In this document: piece by piece, positions 17,716 through 27,133 of the stretch
How the letters are laid out: each line of letters begins with the position of its first letter
Position numbering within the stretch: the stretch's first letter is position 1
DNA from: Pseudomonas paraglycinae
GTDB taxonomy: Bacteria > Pseudomonadota > Gammaproteobacteria > Pseudomonadales > Pseudomonadaceae
Direction: 5' to 3'
DNA: 64,000 nucleotides
Assembly: GCF_021601625.1 (NCBI RefSeq)
Contig: NZ_BQHR01000022.1
Location: forward strand, 29,242-93,241
Made by a program: the position numbers and the translations under genes
The notes under the pieces: generated by a model
Databases searched by the model: none
Told to the model about the DNA's origin: nothing
The model's input: the letters and a program-made list of their open reading frames with translations, nothing else

Positions 17716-19584
17716 ATGCTGAACAAATATCCTCTGTGGAAATACATTCTGATCCTGGCGGTGCTGGCGATCGGTCTGATTTATTCCGCTCCGAATCTAT
17801 ACCCCGATGACCCGGCCATTCAGATCAGCGGCGCCAGCACGGCCCTGCAGGTCAATCAGGCCGATCTGGATCGCGTGAGCACCGCGCTCAAGGAATCCGG
17901 GATCAACGTCAAGGCATCGAGCCTGGCTGCGAACGGCAAGGGCGGTCTGATCCGTCTGACCAAGGCTGAAGACCAGCTGCCGGCCAAGGACGTTGTCCGC
18001 AAGGCATTGGGTGATGACTACGTCGTCGCGCTGAACCTGGCACAAACCACCCCGCAATGGCTGCGCAGCGTGGCCGCGCACCCGATGAAGCTGGGTCTGG
18101 ACTTGTCCGGTGGTGTGCACTTCCTGCTGGAAGTGGACATGGACAAAGCTCTCGATGCCCGCCTGAAAGTCTACGAAGGCGACGTCAAGAGCCTGTTGCG
18201 CAAGGAGAAACTGCGTTATCGCAGCCTGCCGCAACTCAATGGCGCCATTCAGCTGGGCTTCAGCGATGCTGACTCCCGCGAACAGGCCCGTGCGCTGATC
18301 CGCAAGAATTTCAACGATTTCGACATTGTTCCGGCCGACCTCAACGGTCAACCGGTGCTGCGTCTGGCGATGACCCCGGCCAAGCTGGCGGAAATCCGTG
18401 AATACTCCATCAAGCAGAACTTGACCACGGTACGTAACCGCGTCAACGAGCTGGGTGTTGCCGAACCGATCGTCCAGCGTCAGGGCGCCAACCGAATCGT
18501 GGTTGAGCTGCCGGGCGTGCAGGACACTGCCGAAGCCAAGCGTATCCTCGGCAAGACGGCCAACCTGGAGTTCCGTCTGGCTGCAGAGCCGGGTGCTTCG
18601 AAAGCCACTTCCGAAACTTTCGAATTCCGCGAAGGCAATCGTCCTCCTGCCCAGATCGAGCGTGGCCTGATCATCACCGGTGACCAGGTGACTGACGCCA
18701 AGGCCGGTTTCGGCGAGCACGGCACACCTGAAGTGAACATCCGTCTGGATGGCCACGGTGGCGAGCTGATGAGCCGCGCTACCCGCAGCAACGTCGGTCG
18801 CAGCATGGCGGTGATCTTCATCGAGCAGCGTCCGGTCACCACTTACACCAAGCAAGTGGTCGACGGCGTCGAGAAAGACGTCGCGGTGCAGACCTTCAAG
18901 GAAGAGAAGAAGATCATCAGCCTGGCGACCATTCAATCGCCGCTGGGTGCTCAGTTCCGTATCACCGGCCTGAACGGCCAGGGCGAGTCGTCCGAACTGG
19001 CGCTGCTGCTGCGTGCCGGTGGTCTGGCTGCTCCGATGTACTTCGCTGAAGAACGTACCATCGGCCCGAGCCTGGGTGCGGACAACATCACCAAGGGTAT
19101 CGATGCATCGCTGTGGGGCATGCTGTTCGTCTCGCTGTTCATCATCGCCATCTACCGTTTCTTCGGCCTGATCGCCACCGTCGCACTGGCGGTGAACATG
19201 GTGCTGCTGCTGGCGCTGATGTCGCTGCTGGGCGCTACGCTGACCCTGCCGGGTATCGCCGGTATCGTGTTGACCATGGGTATGGCGGTCGACGCCAACG
19301 TACTGATCTTCTCGCGGATTCGTGAAGAGATCGCCGCCGGCATGACCGTGCAGCGTGCAATCAACGAAGGCTTCGGTCGGGCATTCACTGCGATTCTCGA
19401 CGCCAACCTGACCACCTTGCTGGTCGGCGGCATCCTCTTCGCCATGGGCACCGGCCCCGTGAAGGGCTTCGCAGTAACCATGTCCCTCGGGGTTCTGACT
19501 TCGATGTTCACGGCCATCATGGTCACCCGCGCGATGGTCAACCTGATCTTCGGCGGTCGTGACTTCAAGAAGTTGTGGATTTAA
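17716..19584 (+). CDS. secD: Protein translocase subunit SecD
   Basis: A 622-residue inner-membrane protein that, with SecF, uses the proton gradient to pull exported proteins through SecYEG. N-terminal membrane segment (LNKYPLWKYILILAVLAIGL), a large periplasmic part, and five C-terminal membrane segments (about 450-610) with GIDASLWGM and the conserved VDANVLIFSRIREE. ATG at 17716 is preferred over the adjacent GTG at 17713 since family members begin MLNKYP. Ends 9 bases before secF. Confidence 0.97.
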   Translation: MLNKYPLWKYILILAVLAIGLIYSAPNLYPDDPAIQISGASTALQVNQADLDRVSTALKESGINVKASSLAANGKGGLIRLTKAEDQLPAKDVVRKALGDDYVVALNLAQTTPQWLRSVAAHPMKLGLDLSGGVHFLLEVDMDKALDARLKVYEGDVKSLLRKEKLRYRSLPQLNGAIQLGFSDADSREQARALIRKNFNDFDIVPADLNGQPVLRLAMTPAKLAEIREYSIKQNLTTVRNRVNELGVAEPIVQRQGANRIVVELPGVQDTAEAKRILGKTANLEFRLAAEPGASKATSETFEFREGNRPPAQIERGLIITGDQVTDAKAGFGEHGTPEVNIRLDGHGGELMSRATRSNVGRSMAVIFIEQRPVTTYTKQVVDGVEKDVAVQTFKEEKKIISLATIQSPLGAQFRITGLNGQGESSELALLLRAGGLAAPMYFAEERTIGPSLGADNITKGIDASLWGMLFVSLFIIAIYRFFGLIATVALAVNMVLLLALMSLLGATLTLPGIAGIVLTMGMAVDANVLIFSRIREEIAAGMTVQRAINEGFGRAFTAILDANLTTLLVGGILFAMGTGPVKGFAVTMSLGVLTSMFTAIMVTRAMVNLIFGGRDFKKLWI

Positions 19585-19593
19585 GGGGCTGCC

Positions 19594-20508
19594 ATGTTAC
19601 GTACAATCAACTTCATGGGCGTCCGCAACTTTGCGTTCGGCGTCACTGTATTTCTGACCTTGCTGGCAATCTTCAGTGTGTTCCACAAGGGCATGAACTG
19701 GGGTCTGGACTTCACCGGCGGTACGCTCATCGAGCTGACCTACGAGCGTCCGGCCGATGTCACCAAGGTGCGCGAGCAACTGGTTTCTTCCGGTTATCAC
19801 GAAGCCGTCGTGCAGAACTTCGGCGCGACCACCGATCTGCTGGTGCGCATGCCGGGTGAAGACCCGCAGCTGGGCCATCAGGTGGCGGAAGCGCTGCAGA
19901 AGGTCGGCGGCGACAACCCGGCGACCGTCAAGCGCGTCGAGTTCGTCGGCCCGCAGGTCGGTGAAGAGCTGCGTGACCAGGGCGGCATGGGCATGCTGCT
20001 GGCGCTCGGTGGCATCCTGATCTACCTGGCTTTCCGCTTTCAGTGGAAGTTTGCGGTCGGCGCTATCGTGTCGCTGATTCACGACGTGATCGTGACCGTG
20101 GGTATCCTGTCGTTCTTCCAGATCACCTTCGACCTGACGGTGCTGGCGGCGGTACTGGCGATCATCGGTTACTCGCTCAACGACACCATCGTCGTGTTCG
20201 ACCGGGTGCGTGAGAACTTCCGTGTTCTGCGCAAGGCCACGCTGATCGAGAACATCAACATCTCGACCACCCAGACCCTGCTGCGGACCATCGCGACCTC
20301 GGTTTCGACCTTGCTGGCGATCGCGGCACTGCTGTTCTTCGGCGGTGACAACCTGTACGGCTTCTCCCTGGCGCTGCTGGTGGGTGTTCTGGCGGGTACC
20401 TACTCGTCGATCTACATCGCCAACGTGGTGCTGATCTGGCTGAACCTGTCGACGGAAGACCTGATTCCGCCGGTCAACACCGAGAAGGAAGTCGACGACC
20501 GTCCATAA
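19594..20508 (+). CDS. secF: Protein translocase subunit SecF
   Basis: A 304-residue partner of SecD. N-terminal membrane segment, periplasmic domain with GLDFTGGTLIEL, and five further membrane segments, including SLNDTIVVFDRVRENFR, the SecF signature. Same operon as yajC and secD. A strong terminator follows at 20541-20571, closing the queA-secF group. Confidence 0.97.
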   Translation: MLRTINFMGVRNFAFGVTVFLTLLAIFSVFHKGMNWGLDFTGGTLIELTYERPADVTKVREQLVSSGYHEAVVQNFGATTDLLVRMPGEDPQLGHQVAEALQKVGGDNPATVKRVEFVGPQVGEELRDQGGMGMLLALGGILIYLAFRFQWKFAVGAIVSLIHDVIVTVGILSFFQITFDLTVLAAVLAIIGYSLNDTIVVFDRVRENFRVLRKATLIENINISTTQTLLRTIATSVSTLLAIAALLFFGGDNLYGFSLALLVGVLAGTYSSIYIANVVLIWLNLSTEDLIPPVNTEKEVDDRP

Positions 20509-20540
20509 CGGCCATCGTTTTCCCGGTTGTCAGTCAAAAA

Positions 20541-20571
20541 AGACGCGAGTTGAACTCGCGTCTTTTTTTTT
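20541..20571 (+). terminator. Intrinsic terminator after secF
   Basis: AGACGCGAGT (20541-20550) and ACTCGCGTCT (20554-20563) form a 10-bp stem with a 3-base loop followed by nine T. Confidence 0.92.
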
Positions 20572-20628
20572 GCTCCAAGGCTGGGAGAAGCGCGGGCGCG
20601 TCCCGCATGTGATGGTCAGGAGGTTCAT

Positions 20629-21177
20629 GTGAACAAGTCGTTGCTGGTTGGTGCGGTATTGGGTGCTGTCGGTGTGACTGCCGGGGGTGCTGTTGCCACC
20701 TACAGCCTGGTTAAAAGCGGCCCTGAGTATGCGCAAGTGCTGGCCGTAGAACCGGTCAAAACACAGATCAAGACTCCACGTGAAGTGTGCAAGGATGTGA
20801 CAGTGACCCGGCAGGCGCCGGTGAAAGATCAACACCAGATCGCCGGCACCGTGGTCGGTGCGCTGGCGGGTGGTCTGCTGGGTAACCAGATCGGCGGCGG
20901 CACCGGCAAGAAGATTGCCACGGTGGCCGGTGCGGTCGGTGGTGGTTACGCCGGTAACAAGGTTCAGGAGGGTATGCAGGAGCGTGATACCTACACCACG
21001 ACTCAGACTCGCTGTAACACGGTGAATGACATCAGCGACAAGGTCGTGGGCTATGACGTCCGGTATTCGCTGGACGGCAAGGAAGGCAAGGTGCGGATGG
21101 ATCGTGATCCGGGCAACCAGATTCCGGTCGACAAGGAAGGCAAGCTGATCCTGTCGCAGAACGAGCCGGGCCAGTGA
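20629..21177 (+). CDS. Glycine-zipper 2TM domain surface/envelope protein
   Basis: A 182-residue envelope protein. GTG start at 20629 with CAGGAGG 5 bases upstream (the overlapping ATG would stop at once). The N-terminal hydrophobic segment (about 4-28) is a membrane anchor or uncleaved signal. A glycine zipper at about 68-105 (GTVVGALAGGLLGNQIGGGTGK) belongs to the Rickettsia 17-kDa antigen/YMGG type. The C-terminal region has YDVRYSLDGKEGKVRMDRDPG, typical of this Pseudomonas family. Exact role unknown; such proteins sit in the outer membrane or periplasm. It stands alone between terminators. Confidence 0.85.
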   Translation: MNKSLLVGAVLGAVGVTAGGAVATYSLVKSGPEYAQVLAVEPVKTQIKTPREVCKDVTVTRQAPVKDQHQIAGTVVGALAGGLLGNQIGGGTGKKIATVAGAVGGGYAGNKVQEGMQERDTYTTTQTRCNTVNDISDKVVGYDVRYSLDGKEGKVRMDRDPGNQIPVDKEGKLILSQNEPGQ

Positions 21178-21196
21178 CTGGTTGATGGCTTATAAG

Positions 21197-21257
21197 AAAA
21201 GCACCCTTCGGGGTGCTTTTTCATGCCCATAAAAAAACACCCCGAAGGGTGTTTTTT
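21197..21257. terminator. Tandem terminators between convergent genes
   Basis: Two hairpins lie side by side: AAAAGCACCC/GGGTGCTTTT (21197-21220) with T run, and AACACCC/GGGTGTT (about 21236-21253) flanked by A7 and T7. Their loop regions are reverse complements of each other (CACCCTTCGGGGTG and CACCCCGAAGGGTG), so one longer stem could form as well. They serve the zipper gene from the left and suhB from the right. Confidence 0.88.
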
Positions 21258-21273
21258 TGGTTTCGCGAAGCGC

Positions 21274-22092
21274 TTAGCGCTTCAGCGAGGCCGGCAGGTG
21301 CGGCTGGATCGCCGTCAGAACTGCCTTGAAGCATTTGGTGTTGCCGGCAACGACGTGGCCTTTTTCAAGGAAGTCGTGACCGCCGGTGAAGTCGCTCACC
21401 AGGCCGCCTGCTTCCTGAATCAGCAGGGCGCCAGCAGCCATGTCCCACTCGGACAGACCCGACTCCCAGAACGCGTCGAAACGGCCGGCGGCCACGTAAG
21501 CCAGATCCAGGCTTGCCGAACCGGCGCGGCGGATGCCGGCAGTCTGGCCAACCAGGGCGCGGAACATGCCCAGGTAGTTGTCGAGGTTGTCCATCTGGTC
21601 GTCACGGAACGGGAAGCCGGTGCCGAGCAGAGCGCCGTCCAGGCTTGTGCGACCGCTGACACGCAGGCGGCGACCGTTCAGTTGAGCGCCGCGACCACGG
21701 CTGGCGGTGAATTCTTCCTGGCGAACCGGATCCAGAACAACGGCGTGTTCCAGGCGACCACGGTATTTACAGGCAATGCTGACAGCGAAGTGAGGAATGC
21801 CGCGCAGGAAGTTGGTGGTGCCGTCCAGCGGATCGATGATCCACAGGTATTCTTCGCCTTCGATGCCGGTGCCGGCGTGCAGGCCGGTCTCTTCACCCAT
21901 GATCGAGTGATTCGGGTAAGCCTTGCGCAGGGCGTCGATGATTTTCTGTTCGGCGGCGCGATCGACCTCGGATACGTAATCCTTGGCGTCTTTTTCGTCG
22001 ACCTTGATGGTATCCAGGCGCTCGATGGAGCGGAAGATCAGTTCACTGGCGCTGCGGGCGGCGCGCAGCGCGATATTCAGCATGGGCTGCAT
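21274..22092 (-). CDS. suhB: Inositol-1-monophosphatase family protein SuhB
   Basis: A 272-residue Mg-dependent phosphatase that hydrolyses inositol-1-phosphate. In E. coli SuhB also joins the rRNA antitermination complex, and in Pseudomonas it affects virulence regulation. Motifs GEETG (metal ligand E), DPLDGTTNFLRG and, near the C-terminus, EWDMAAGALLIQEAGG are intact. Normal length. Divergent from trmJ, with about 145 bases between them. Confidence 0.96.
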   Translation of the reverse strand: MQPMLNIALRAARSASELIFRSIERLDTIKVDEKDAKDYVSEVDRAAEQKIIDALRKAYPNHSIMGEETGLHAGTGIEGEEYLWIIDPLDGTTNFLRGIPHFAVSIACKYRGRLEHAVVLDPVRQEEFTASRGRGAQLNGRRLRVSGRTSLDGALLGTGFPFRDDQMDNLDNYLGMFRALVGQTAGIRRAGSASLDLAYVAAGRFDAFWESGLSEWDMAAGALLIQEAGGLVSDFTGGHDFLEKGHVVAGNTKCFKAVLTAIQPHLPASLKR

Positions 22093-22237
22093 GGATGTGT
22101 CACCTAAGGTTGTTAAAGAAAGCCGCGCATTCTATCAGAACTTTTCTTCAGGTGAAGGTCGCTGTTCGCTTTCATAGCTTAACGGTAGGCTGTTCTGTAA
22201 GATTTGCACCCCTTTGCCGAGTCCGAGAGCGCCCGCC

Positions 22238-23008
22238 GTGCTGCAAAATATTCGTGTCGTCCTGGTCAACACCAGCCATCCGGGAAACATCGGCGGGACT
22301 GCGCGCGCCATGAAAAACATGGGCCTGTCGCGCTTGGTGCTGGTTGATCCGCGCGTCTTTCCGCATCACGAAGCCGATGCTCGTGCTTCGGGTGCCGGTG
22401 ACATCCTTGAAAACGCGCAAGTCGTCGCCACCTTGGAAGACGCCTTGGTCGGTTGCAATCTGGTGCTTGGCACCAGTGCCCGTGACCGGCGTATTCCCTG
22501 GCCATTGCTGGACCCGCGCGAGTGCGGGACCAAAGTGGTCGAGGAGGCAGGGCAGGGCGCGGAAATCGCGCTGGTGTTCGGTCGTGAAGATTCCGGACTG
22601 ACCAACGACGAGCTGCAGCGATGTCACTATCACGTGCACATCCCCTCCGATCCTGAGTTCAGCTCGCTGAACCTCGGGGCGGCGGTGCAGGTGTTGAGCT
22701 ATGAAGTGCGCATGGCGTGGCTGGCTGCACAAGGTCAGCCGACGAAGATCGAGAAGGAAGAAGTGGCCTCCGTGAAAAGCGCAGAGCTTGCGACCATGGA
22801 TGAGCTGGAGCGGTTCTATGAACACCTGGAACAGACCCTGGTGGCCATCGAATTCCTCGATCCGGAAAAACCGCGGCACTTGATGGCGCGCCTGCGCCGG
22901 TTGTACGGACGCAGCTCGGTCAGCCGGGCGGAAATGAATATTTTGCGTGGCATCCTCACGGAAACCCAGAAAGCGGCCCGTGGCGAGCTCCTTAAGCGGA
23001 AGGATTAA
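22238..23008 (+). CDS. trmJ: tRNA (cytidine/uridine-2'-O-)-methyltransferase TrmJ
   Basis: A 256-residue SPOUT methyltransferase that methylates the ribose at position 32 of several tRNAs with [45 protein letters not shown] and the knot motif [24 protein letters not shown] are typical. The GTG at 22238 fits the family start (two residues before the conserved core); an upstream TTG at 22214 is less likely. Its stop overlaps the cysE start, so the pair is coupled. Confidence 0.93.
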   Translation: MLQNIRVVLVNTSHPGNIGGTARAMKNMGLSRLVLVDPRVFPHHEADARASGAGDILENAQVVATLEDALVGCNLVLGTSARDRRIPWPLLDPRECGTKVVEEAGQGAEIALVFGREDSGLTNDELQRCHYHVHIPSDPEFSSLNLGAAVQVLSYEVRMAWLAAQGQPTKIEKEEVASVKSAELATMDELERFYEHLEQTLVAIEFLDPEKPRHLMARLRRLYGRSSVSRAEMNILRGILTETQKAARGELLKRKD

Positions 23009-23787
23009 TGATGTTCGAGCGTTTGCGTGAAGATATCCAGAGCGTATTCCACCGAGACCCGGCGGCGCGTAACGCTTTTGAAGTCCTGACCTGCTACCCC
23101 GGCATGCATGCAATCTGGATTCATCGACTGGCCGGCATGCTCTGGCGCAATGATCTGAAATGGCTGGCGCGGCTGGTGTCGAACTTTGGTCGCTGGCTGA
23201 CCGGGATCGAGATCCATCCGGGTGCCAAGGTCGGTCGACGCTTCTTCATCGACCACGGCATGGGCATCGTGATCGGCGAAACCGCTGAAATCGGCGATGA
23301 CGTGACGATCTATCAGGGCGTCACCCTGGGTGGTACCAGCTGGAACAAGGGCAAGCGTCACCCGACACTCGGCGATGGCGTCGTGGTGGGGGCGGGCGCG
23401 AAGGTGCTCGGTCCGTTCACTGTGGGTGCCGGCGCCAAGGTCGGGTCCAATGCCGTGGTCACCAAAGAAGTGCCACCGGGTGCCACCGTGGTGGGGATTC
23501 CGGGCCGGATCATCGTCAAGTCCGATGACGAGGCTGACGCCAAGCGCAAGGCGATGGCCGAGAAGATCGGCTTTGATGCCTACGGCGTCAGTGAAGACAT
23601 GCCCGATCCGGTGGCGCGCGCCATCGGCCAGTTGCTCGATCACCTGCAAGCGGTGGACGGACGTCTGGAGGGAATGTGCGGCGCGCTGAAGGATCTGGGC
23701 AGTAATTATTGTGCGAAAGATCTGCCCGAGCTGCGTGAAGAAGACTTCGCCTGCGTCAAGGGCAAGGACGAATCCAAGCTCCACTGA
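23008..23787 (+). CDS. cysE: Serine O-acetyltransferase
   Basis: A 259-residue enzyme making O-acetylserine from serine and acetyl-CoA, the first step of cysteine synthesis. Left-handed beta-helix with hexapeptide repeats at about 65-175. [30 protein letters not shown] carries the catalytic Asp-His region. Position next to the isc operon makes sense, since cysteine is the sulfur source for IscS. Start ATG at 23008 is followed by a second ATG at 23011. Confidence 0.96.
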   Translation: MMFERLREDIQSVFHRDPAARNAFEVLTCYPGMHAIWIHRLAGMLWRNDLKWLARLVSNFGRWLTGIEIHPGAKVGRRFFIDHGMGIVIGETAEIGDDVTIYQGVTLGGTSWNKGKRHPTLGDGVVVGAGAKVLGPFTVGAGAKVGSNAVVTKEVPPGATVVGIPGRIIVKSDDEADAKRKAMAEKIGFDAYGVSEDMPDPVARAIGQLLDHLQAVDGRLEGMCGALKDLGSNYCAKDLPELREEDFACVKGKDESKLH

Positions 23788-23890
23788 CGCACTTGCAGGG
23801 CTGCTGCCGACCGGTGTGCCATTAGGCCGCAGACCCTGCTATCATTCGCGCGCTCTTTTGCGGGTAAACCCGACTAAAGCACTAGGTCTT

Positions 23891-23923
23891 ATAGTTGACT
23901 TAAATGCTCGGGAATTGCATACT
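23891..23923 (+). promoter_or_regulatory. isc promoter with overlapping IscR-type site
   Basis: TTGACT (23895-23900) and CATACT (23918-23923) are spaced by 17 bases. The 25 bases 23891-23915 fit the known type 1 IscR consensus at 21 positions by my count, including the half sites ATAGTTGACT and TCGGG. An [2Fe-2S]-IscR bound here would block the -35 region, giving the usual feedback repression of the isc operon. Consensus recalled, not searched. Confidence 0.65.
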
Positions 23924-23955
23924 CCCGCCCATTCCGAACTCCGTGGTAATTGTCC

Positions 23956-24447
23956 ATGCGACTGACTACAAAAGGCCGATACGCCGTGACCGCCATGCTT
24001 GACCTGGCGTTGCACGCGCAACACGGGCCGGTGTCCCTGGCCGATATCTCCGAGCGCCAAGGCATCTCCCTGTCCTATCTCGAACAGCTTTTCGCCAAGC
24101 TGCGCCGCAGCAACCTGGTTTCCAGCGTTCGCGGTCCGGGCGGTGGCTACCAGTTGTCCCGCGACATGCAGGGCATCCAGGTGGCTCAGGTGATCGATGC
24201 GGTGAACGAATCGGTCGATGCAACAAAATGCCAGGGCCAGGGCGACTGCCACTCCGGTGACACCTGCCTGACCCATCACCTGTGGTGCGATCTGAGCCTG
24301 CAGATTCACGAATTTCTCAGCGGTATCAGCTTGGCCGACCTCGTAACTCGCCGTGAGGTGCAGGAAGTGGCCCAGCGTCAGGATCAGCGTCGTTGCAATG
24401 GCAAGGCGCCGCGCCTGGACAAGATTGAAGCGTCCGCCGTCGAATGA
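23956..24447 (+). CDS. iscR: Iron-sulfur cluster regulator IscR
   Basis: A 163-residue Rrf2-family repressor. Winged helix in the first 70 residues ([35 protein letters not shown]) and the [2Fe-2S] ligands in C-x5-C-x5-C ([13 protein letters not shown], about residues 92-104) with nearby His. It senses cluster supply and represses isc when clusters are plentiful. ATG at 23956 is the conserved start. First gene of iscRSUA-hscBA-fdx-iscX. Confidence 0.97.
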   Translation: MRLTTKGRYAVTAMLDLALHAQHGPVSLADISERQGISLSYLEQLFAKLRRSNLVSSVRGPGGGYQLSRDMQGIQVAQVIDAVNESVDATKCQGQGDCHSGDTCLTHHLWCDLSLQIHEFLSGISLADLVTRREVQEVAQRQDQRRCNGKAPRLDKIEASAVE

Positions 24448-24497
24448 CAGCCAGAGAGCTAGCGGCACGCCAGCCAGCCTGATTTAGGAGATAGTCC

Positions 24498-25712
24498 ATG
24501 AAATTGCCGATTTACCTTGATTACTCTGCGACCACCCCGGTCGATCCGCGCGTTGCGCAAAAAATGAGTGAATGCCTGCTGGTCGACGGAAACTTCGGTA
24601 ACCCGGCGTCCCGTTCCCACGTGTTCGGCTGGAAAGCCGAAGAGTCCGTCGAAAACGCCCGTCGTCAGGTGGCCGATCTGGTCAACGCCGACCCGCGTGA
24701 AATCGTCTGGACCTCCGGTGCCACCGAGTCCGACAACCTGGCAATCAAGGGTGCGGCACATTTCTACGCCTCCAAGGGCAAGCACCTGATCACCTCCAAG
24801 ATCGAACACAAGGCTGTCCTCGACACCATGCGCCAGCTGGAGCGTGAAGGTTTCGAAGTCACCTACCTCGATCCGACCGAAGATGGCCTGATCACCCCGG
24901 CCATGATCGAAGCCGCGCTGCGCGAAGACACCATCCTGGTGTCGGTGATGCACGTGAACAACGAAATCGGCACCGTCAACGATATCGCCGCCATCGGCGA
25001 GCTGCTTCGCTCCAAAGGCATCCTGTTCCACGTCGACGCCGCTCAGTCCACCGGCAAGGTCGAAATCGACCTGCAGAAACTGAAAGTCGACATGATGTCG
25101 TTCTCCGCCCACAAGACCTACGGCCCTAAAGGCATCGGCGCGCTGTACGTCAGCCGCAAGCCGCGTGTGCGCATCGAAGCGACCATGCACGGCGGCGGTC
25201 ACGAGCGCGGCATGCGTTCCGGCACCCTGGCGACTCACCAGATCGTCGGCATGGGCGAAGCGTTCCGTGTGGCCAAGGAAGACATGGCTGCCGAAAACGT
25301 CCGCATCAAGGCGTTGAGCGACCGTTTCTACAAGCAGGTCGAGCACCTGGAAGAGCTGTACGTCAACGGCAGCCTGACCGCCCGCGTTCCGCACAACCTG
25401 AACCTGAGCTTCAACTACGTTGAAGGCGAGTCGCTGATCATGGCGCTCAAGGATCTGGCGGTTTCGTCCGGTTCGGCCTGCACCTCGGCGTCGCTTGAGC
25501 CTTCGTACGTACTGCGCGCCCTGGGCCGCAACGACGAACTGGCACACAGCTCGATCCGTTTCACCTTCGGCCGTTTCACCACCGAAGAAGAAATCGACTA
25601 CGCCGCGCAGAAAGTCTGCGAGGCCGTTACCAAGCTGCGCGCTCTGTCGCCGCTGTGGGACATGTACAAAGACGGCGTCGATATCTCGAAGATCGAGTGG
25701 GCGGCACACTAA
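24498..25712 (+). CDS. iscS: Cysteine desulfurase IscS
   Basis: A 404-residue PLP enzyme that removes sulfur from cysteine as an enzyme-bound persulfide and passes it to IscU and to tRNA thiolation. The PLP lysine is in [15 protein letters not shown]; the sulfur-carrying Cys is in [14 protein letters not shown]. Normal length, no changes in key motifs. Preceded by TAGGAGAT. Confidence 0.98.
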   Translation: MKLPIYLDYSATTPVDPRVAQKMSECLLVDGNFGNPASRSHVFGWKAEESVENARRQVADLVNADPREIVWTSGATESDNLAIKGAAHFYASKGKHLITSKIEHKAVLDTMRQLEREGFEVTYLDPTEDGLITPAMIEAALREDTILVSVMHVNNEIGTVNDIAAIGELLRSKGILFHVDAAQSTGKVEIDLQKLKVDMMSFSAHKTYGPKGIGALYVSRKPRVRIEATMHGGGHERGMRSGTLATHQIVGMGEAFRVAKEDMAAENVRIKALSDRFYKQVEHLEELYVNGSLTARVPHNLNLSFNYVEGESLIMALKDLAVSSGSACTSASLEPSYVLRALGRNDELAHSSIRFTFGRFTTEEEIDYAAQKVCEAVTKLRALSPLWDMYKDGVDISKIEWAAH

Positions 25713-25813
25713 ATATAGAAGCCGCCGGATACAGATCCTGTAGCGACGCGGCGGTTTACGCAGCGCAGTTGCAGGGTCTCAAGAGCGGCCCTGATGAGTG
25801 AGGATTGAGAATC

Positions 25814-26200
25814 ATGGCTTACAGCGAAAAGGTCATCGACCACTACGAAAACCCGCGCAACGTCGGCAAGATGAACGCGGAAGATCCTGATGTCGGCACC
25901 GGCATGGTCGGCGCTCCGGCGTGCGGCGACGTGATGCGTCTGCAAATCAAGGTCAACGATCAGGGCGTTATCGAAGACGCCAAGTTCAAGACCTACGGCT
26001 GCGGTTCGGCTATCGCCTCCAGCTCCCTCGCTACCGAGTGGATGAAGGGCAAGACCCTGGACGAAGCTGAAACCATCAAGAACACTCAGCTGGCCGAAGA
26101 ACTGGCCCTGCCGCCAGTGAAAATCCACTGCTCGGTTCTCGCTGAAGACGCCATCAAGGCCGCCGTTCGCGATTACAAGCAGAAGAAAGGCTTGATCTAA
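25814..26200 (+). CDS. iscU: Iron-sulfur cluster scaffold IscU
   Basis: A 128-residue scaffold on which [2Fe-2S] clusters form. The three Cys ligands are visible in [18 protein letters not shown] and [12 protein letters not shown], and the HscA-recognition motif LPPVK is present. The ATG at 25814 ([16 protein letters not shown]) is the family start; an earlier in-frame start is not needed. Confidence 0.98.
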   Translation: MAYSEKVIDHYENPRNVGKMNAEDPDVGTGMVGAPACGDVMRLQIKVNDQGVIEDAKFKTYGCGSAIASSSLATEWMKGKTLDEAETIKNTQLAEELALPPVKIHCSVLAEDAIKAAVRDYKQKKGLI

Positions 26201-26228
26201 GCATTGGGCGACGAGTAAGGAGTCAATG

Positions 26229-26552
26229 ATGGCTATCAGCATGACAGAAGCGGCTGCTCGACACGTGCGACGCTCCCTCGACGGGCGCGGCAAGGGTGAA
26301 GGGATTCGTCTGGGTGTTCGCACCACGGGCTGTTCCGGCCTTGCCTACGTGCTGGAGTTTGTCGACGAGGTGGTTGCAGAAGATCAGGTGTTCGAGAGTC
26401 ACGGCGAAAAAGTGATCATCGACCCGAAGAGCCTGGCCTACCTCGACGGCACCGAGCTCGACTTCGTCAAGGAAGGGTTGAACGAAGGCTTCAAGTTCAA
26501 CAACCCCAACGTACGCGGTGAATGTGGCTGCGGCGAAAGCTTCAACATCTGA
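26229..26552 (+). CDS. iscA: Iron-sulfur cluster assembly protein IscA
   Basis: A 107-residue A-type carrier that helps deliver clusters, especially [4Fe-4S], to targets. Conserved Cys in [10 protein letters not shown] and GECGCGESF. Two adjacent ATGs exist (26226, 26229); the second has better spacing from AAGGAG at 26217-26222. Confidence 0.96.
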   Translation: MAISMTEAAARHVRRSLDGRGKGEGIRLGVRTTGCSGLAYVLEFVDEVVAEDQVFESHGEKVIIDPKSLAYLDGTELDFVKEGLNEGFKFNNPNVRGECGCGESFNI

Positions 26553-26560
26553 GGCTTGTC

Positions 26561-27082
26561 GTGGGTATTCCTTGTCATTTCGCTTTATTCGAGCTGCAAC
26601 CGGGCTTTCGTCTGGATCTCGAGCAGTTGGCCACGCGCTATCGCGAGTTGGCGCGCGGCGTTCATCCTGACCGCTTTGCCGATGCTTCCGAGCGCGAGCA
26701 GCGGTCGGCGCTCGAGCAGTCTGCGCGGCTCAATGATGCCTACCAGACGCTCAAGAGTCCGGCCCAGCGTGCACGTTACCTGCTGACCATCAGCGGGCAT
26801 GAAGTGCCGATGGAAGTCACCGTCCACGATCCCGAGTTTCTTCTGCAGCAGATGCAATGGCGCGAAGAGCTCGAAGATCTGCAGGACAGTGCCGATCTGG
26901 ACGGTGTCGCGGCGTTCAAGCGTCGCCTGAAAACCGCCCAGGAAGAGCTCAACGAAAGCTTCGCAGCCTGTTGGGATGATGCAGCGCAACGCGAGCAGGC
27001 CGAACGCCTGATGCGGCGCATGCAGTTCCTCGACAAGCTCACCTACGAAGTGCGCCAGTTAGAAGAGCGCCTCGACGATTAA
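26561..27082 (+). CDS. hscB: Co-chaperone HscB
   Basis: A 173-residue J-protein that brings IscU to HscA and stimulates its ATPase. J domain at 1-75 with the HPD motif in RGVHPDRFA, and a C-terminal helical IscU-binding domain. GTG at 26561 gives the family start ([12 protein letters not shown]). The frame extends upstream into iscA, which is not used. Confidence 0.95.
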   Translation: MGIPCHFALFELQPGFRLDLEQLATRYRELARGVHPDRFADASEREQRSALEQSARLNDAYQTLKSPAQRARYLLTISGHEVPMEVTVHDPEFLLQQMQWREELEDLQDSADLDGVAAFKRRLKTAQEELNESFAACWDDAAQREQAERLMRRMQFLDKLTYEVRQLEERLDD

Positions 27083-27133
27083 CCCAGTGCCGCTCCGGTC
27101 GCACGCCTGATATACAGATAAGTCCTGATCACG

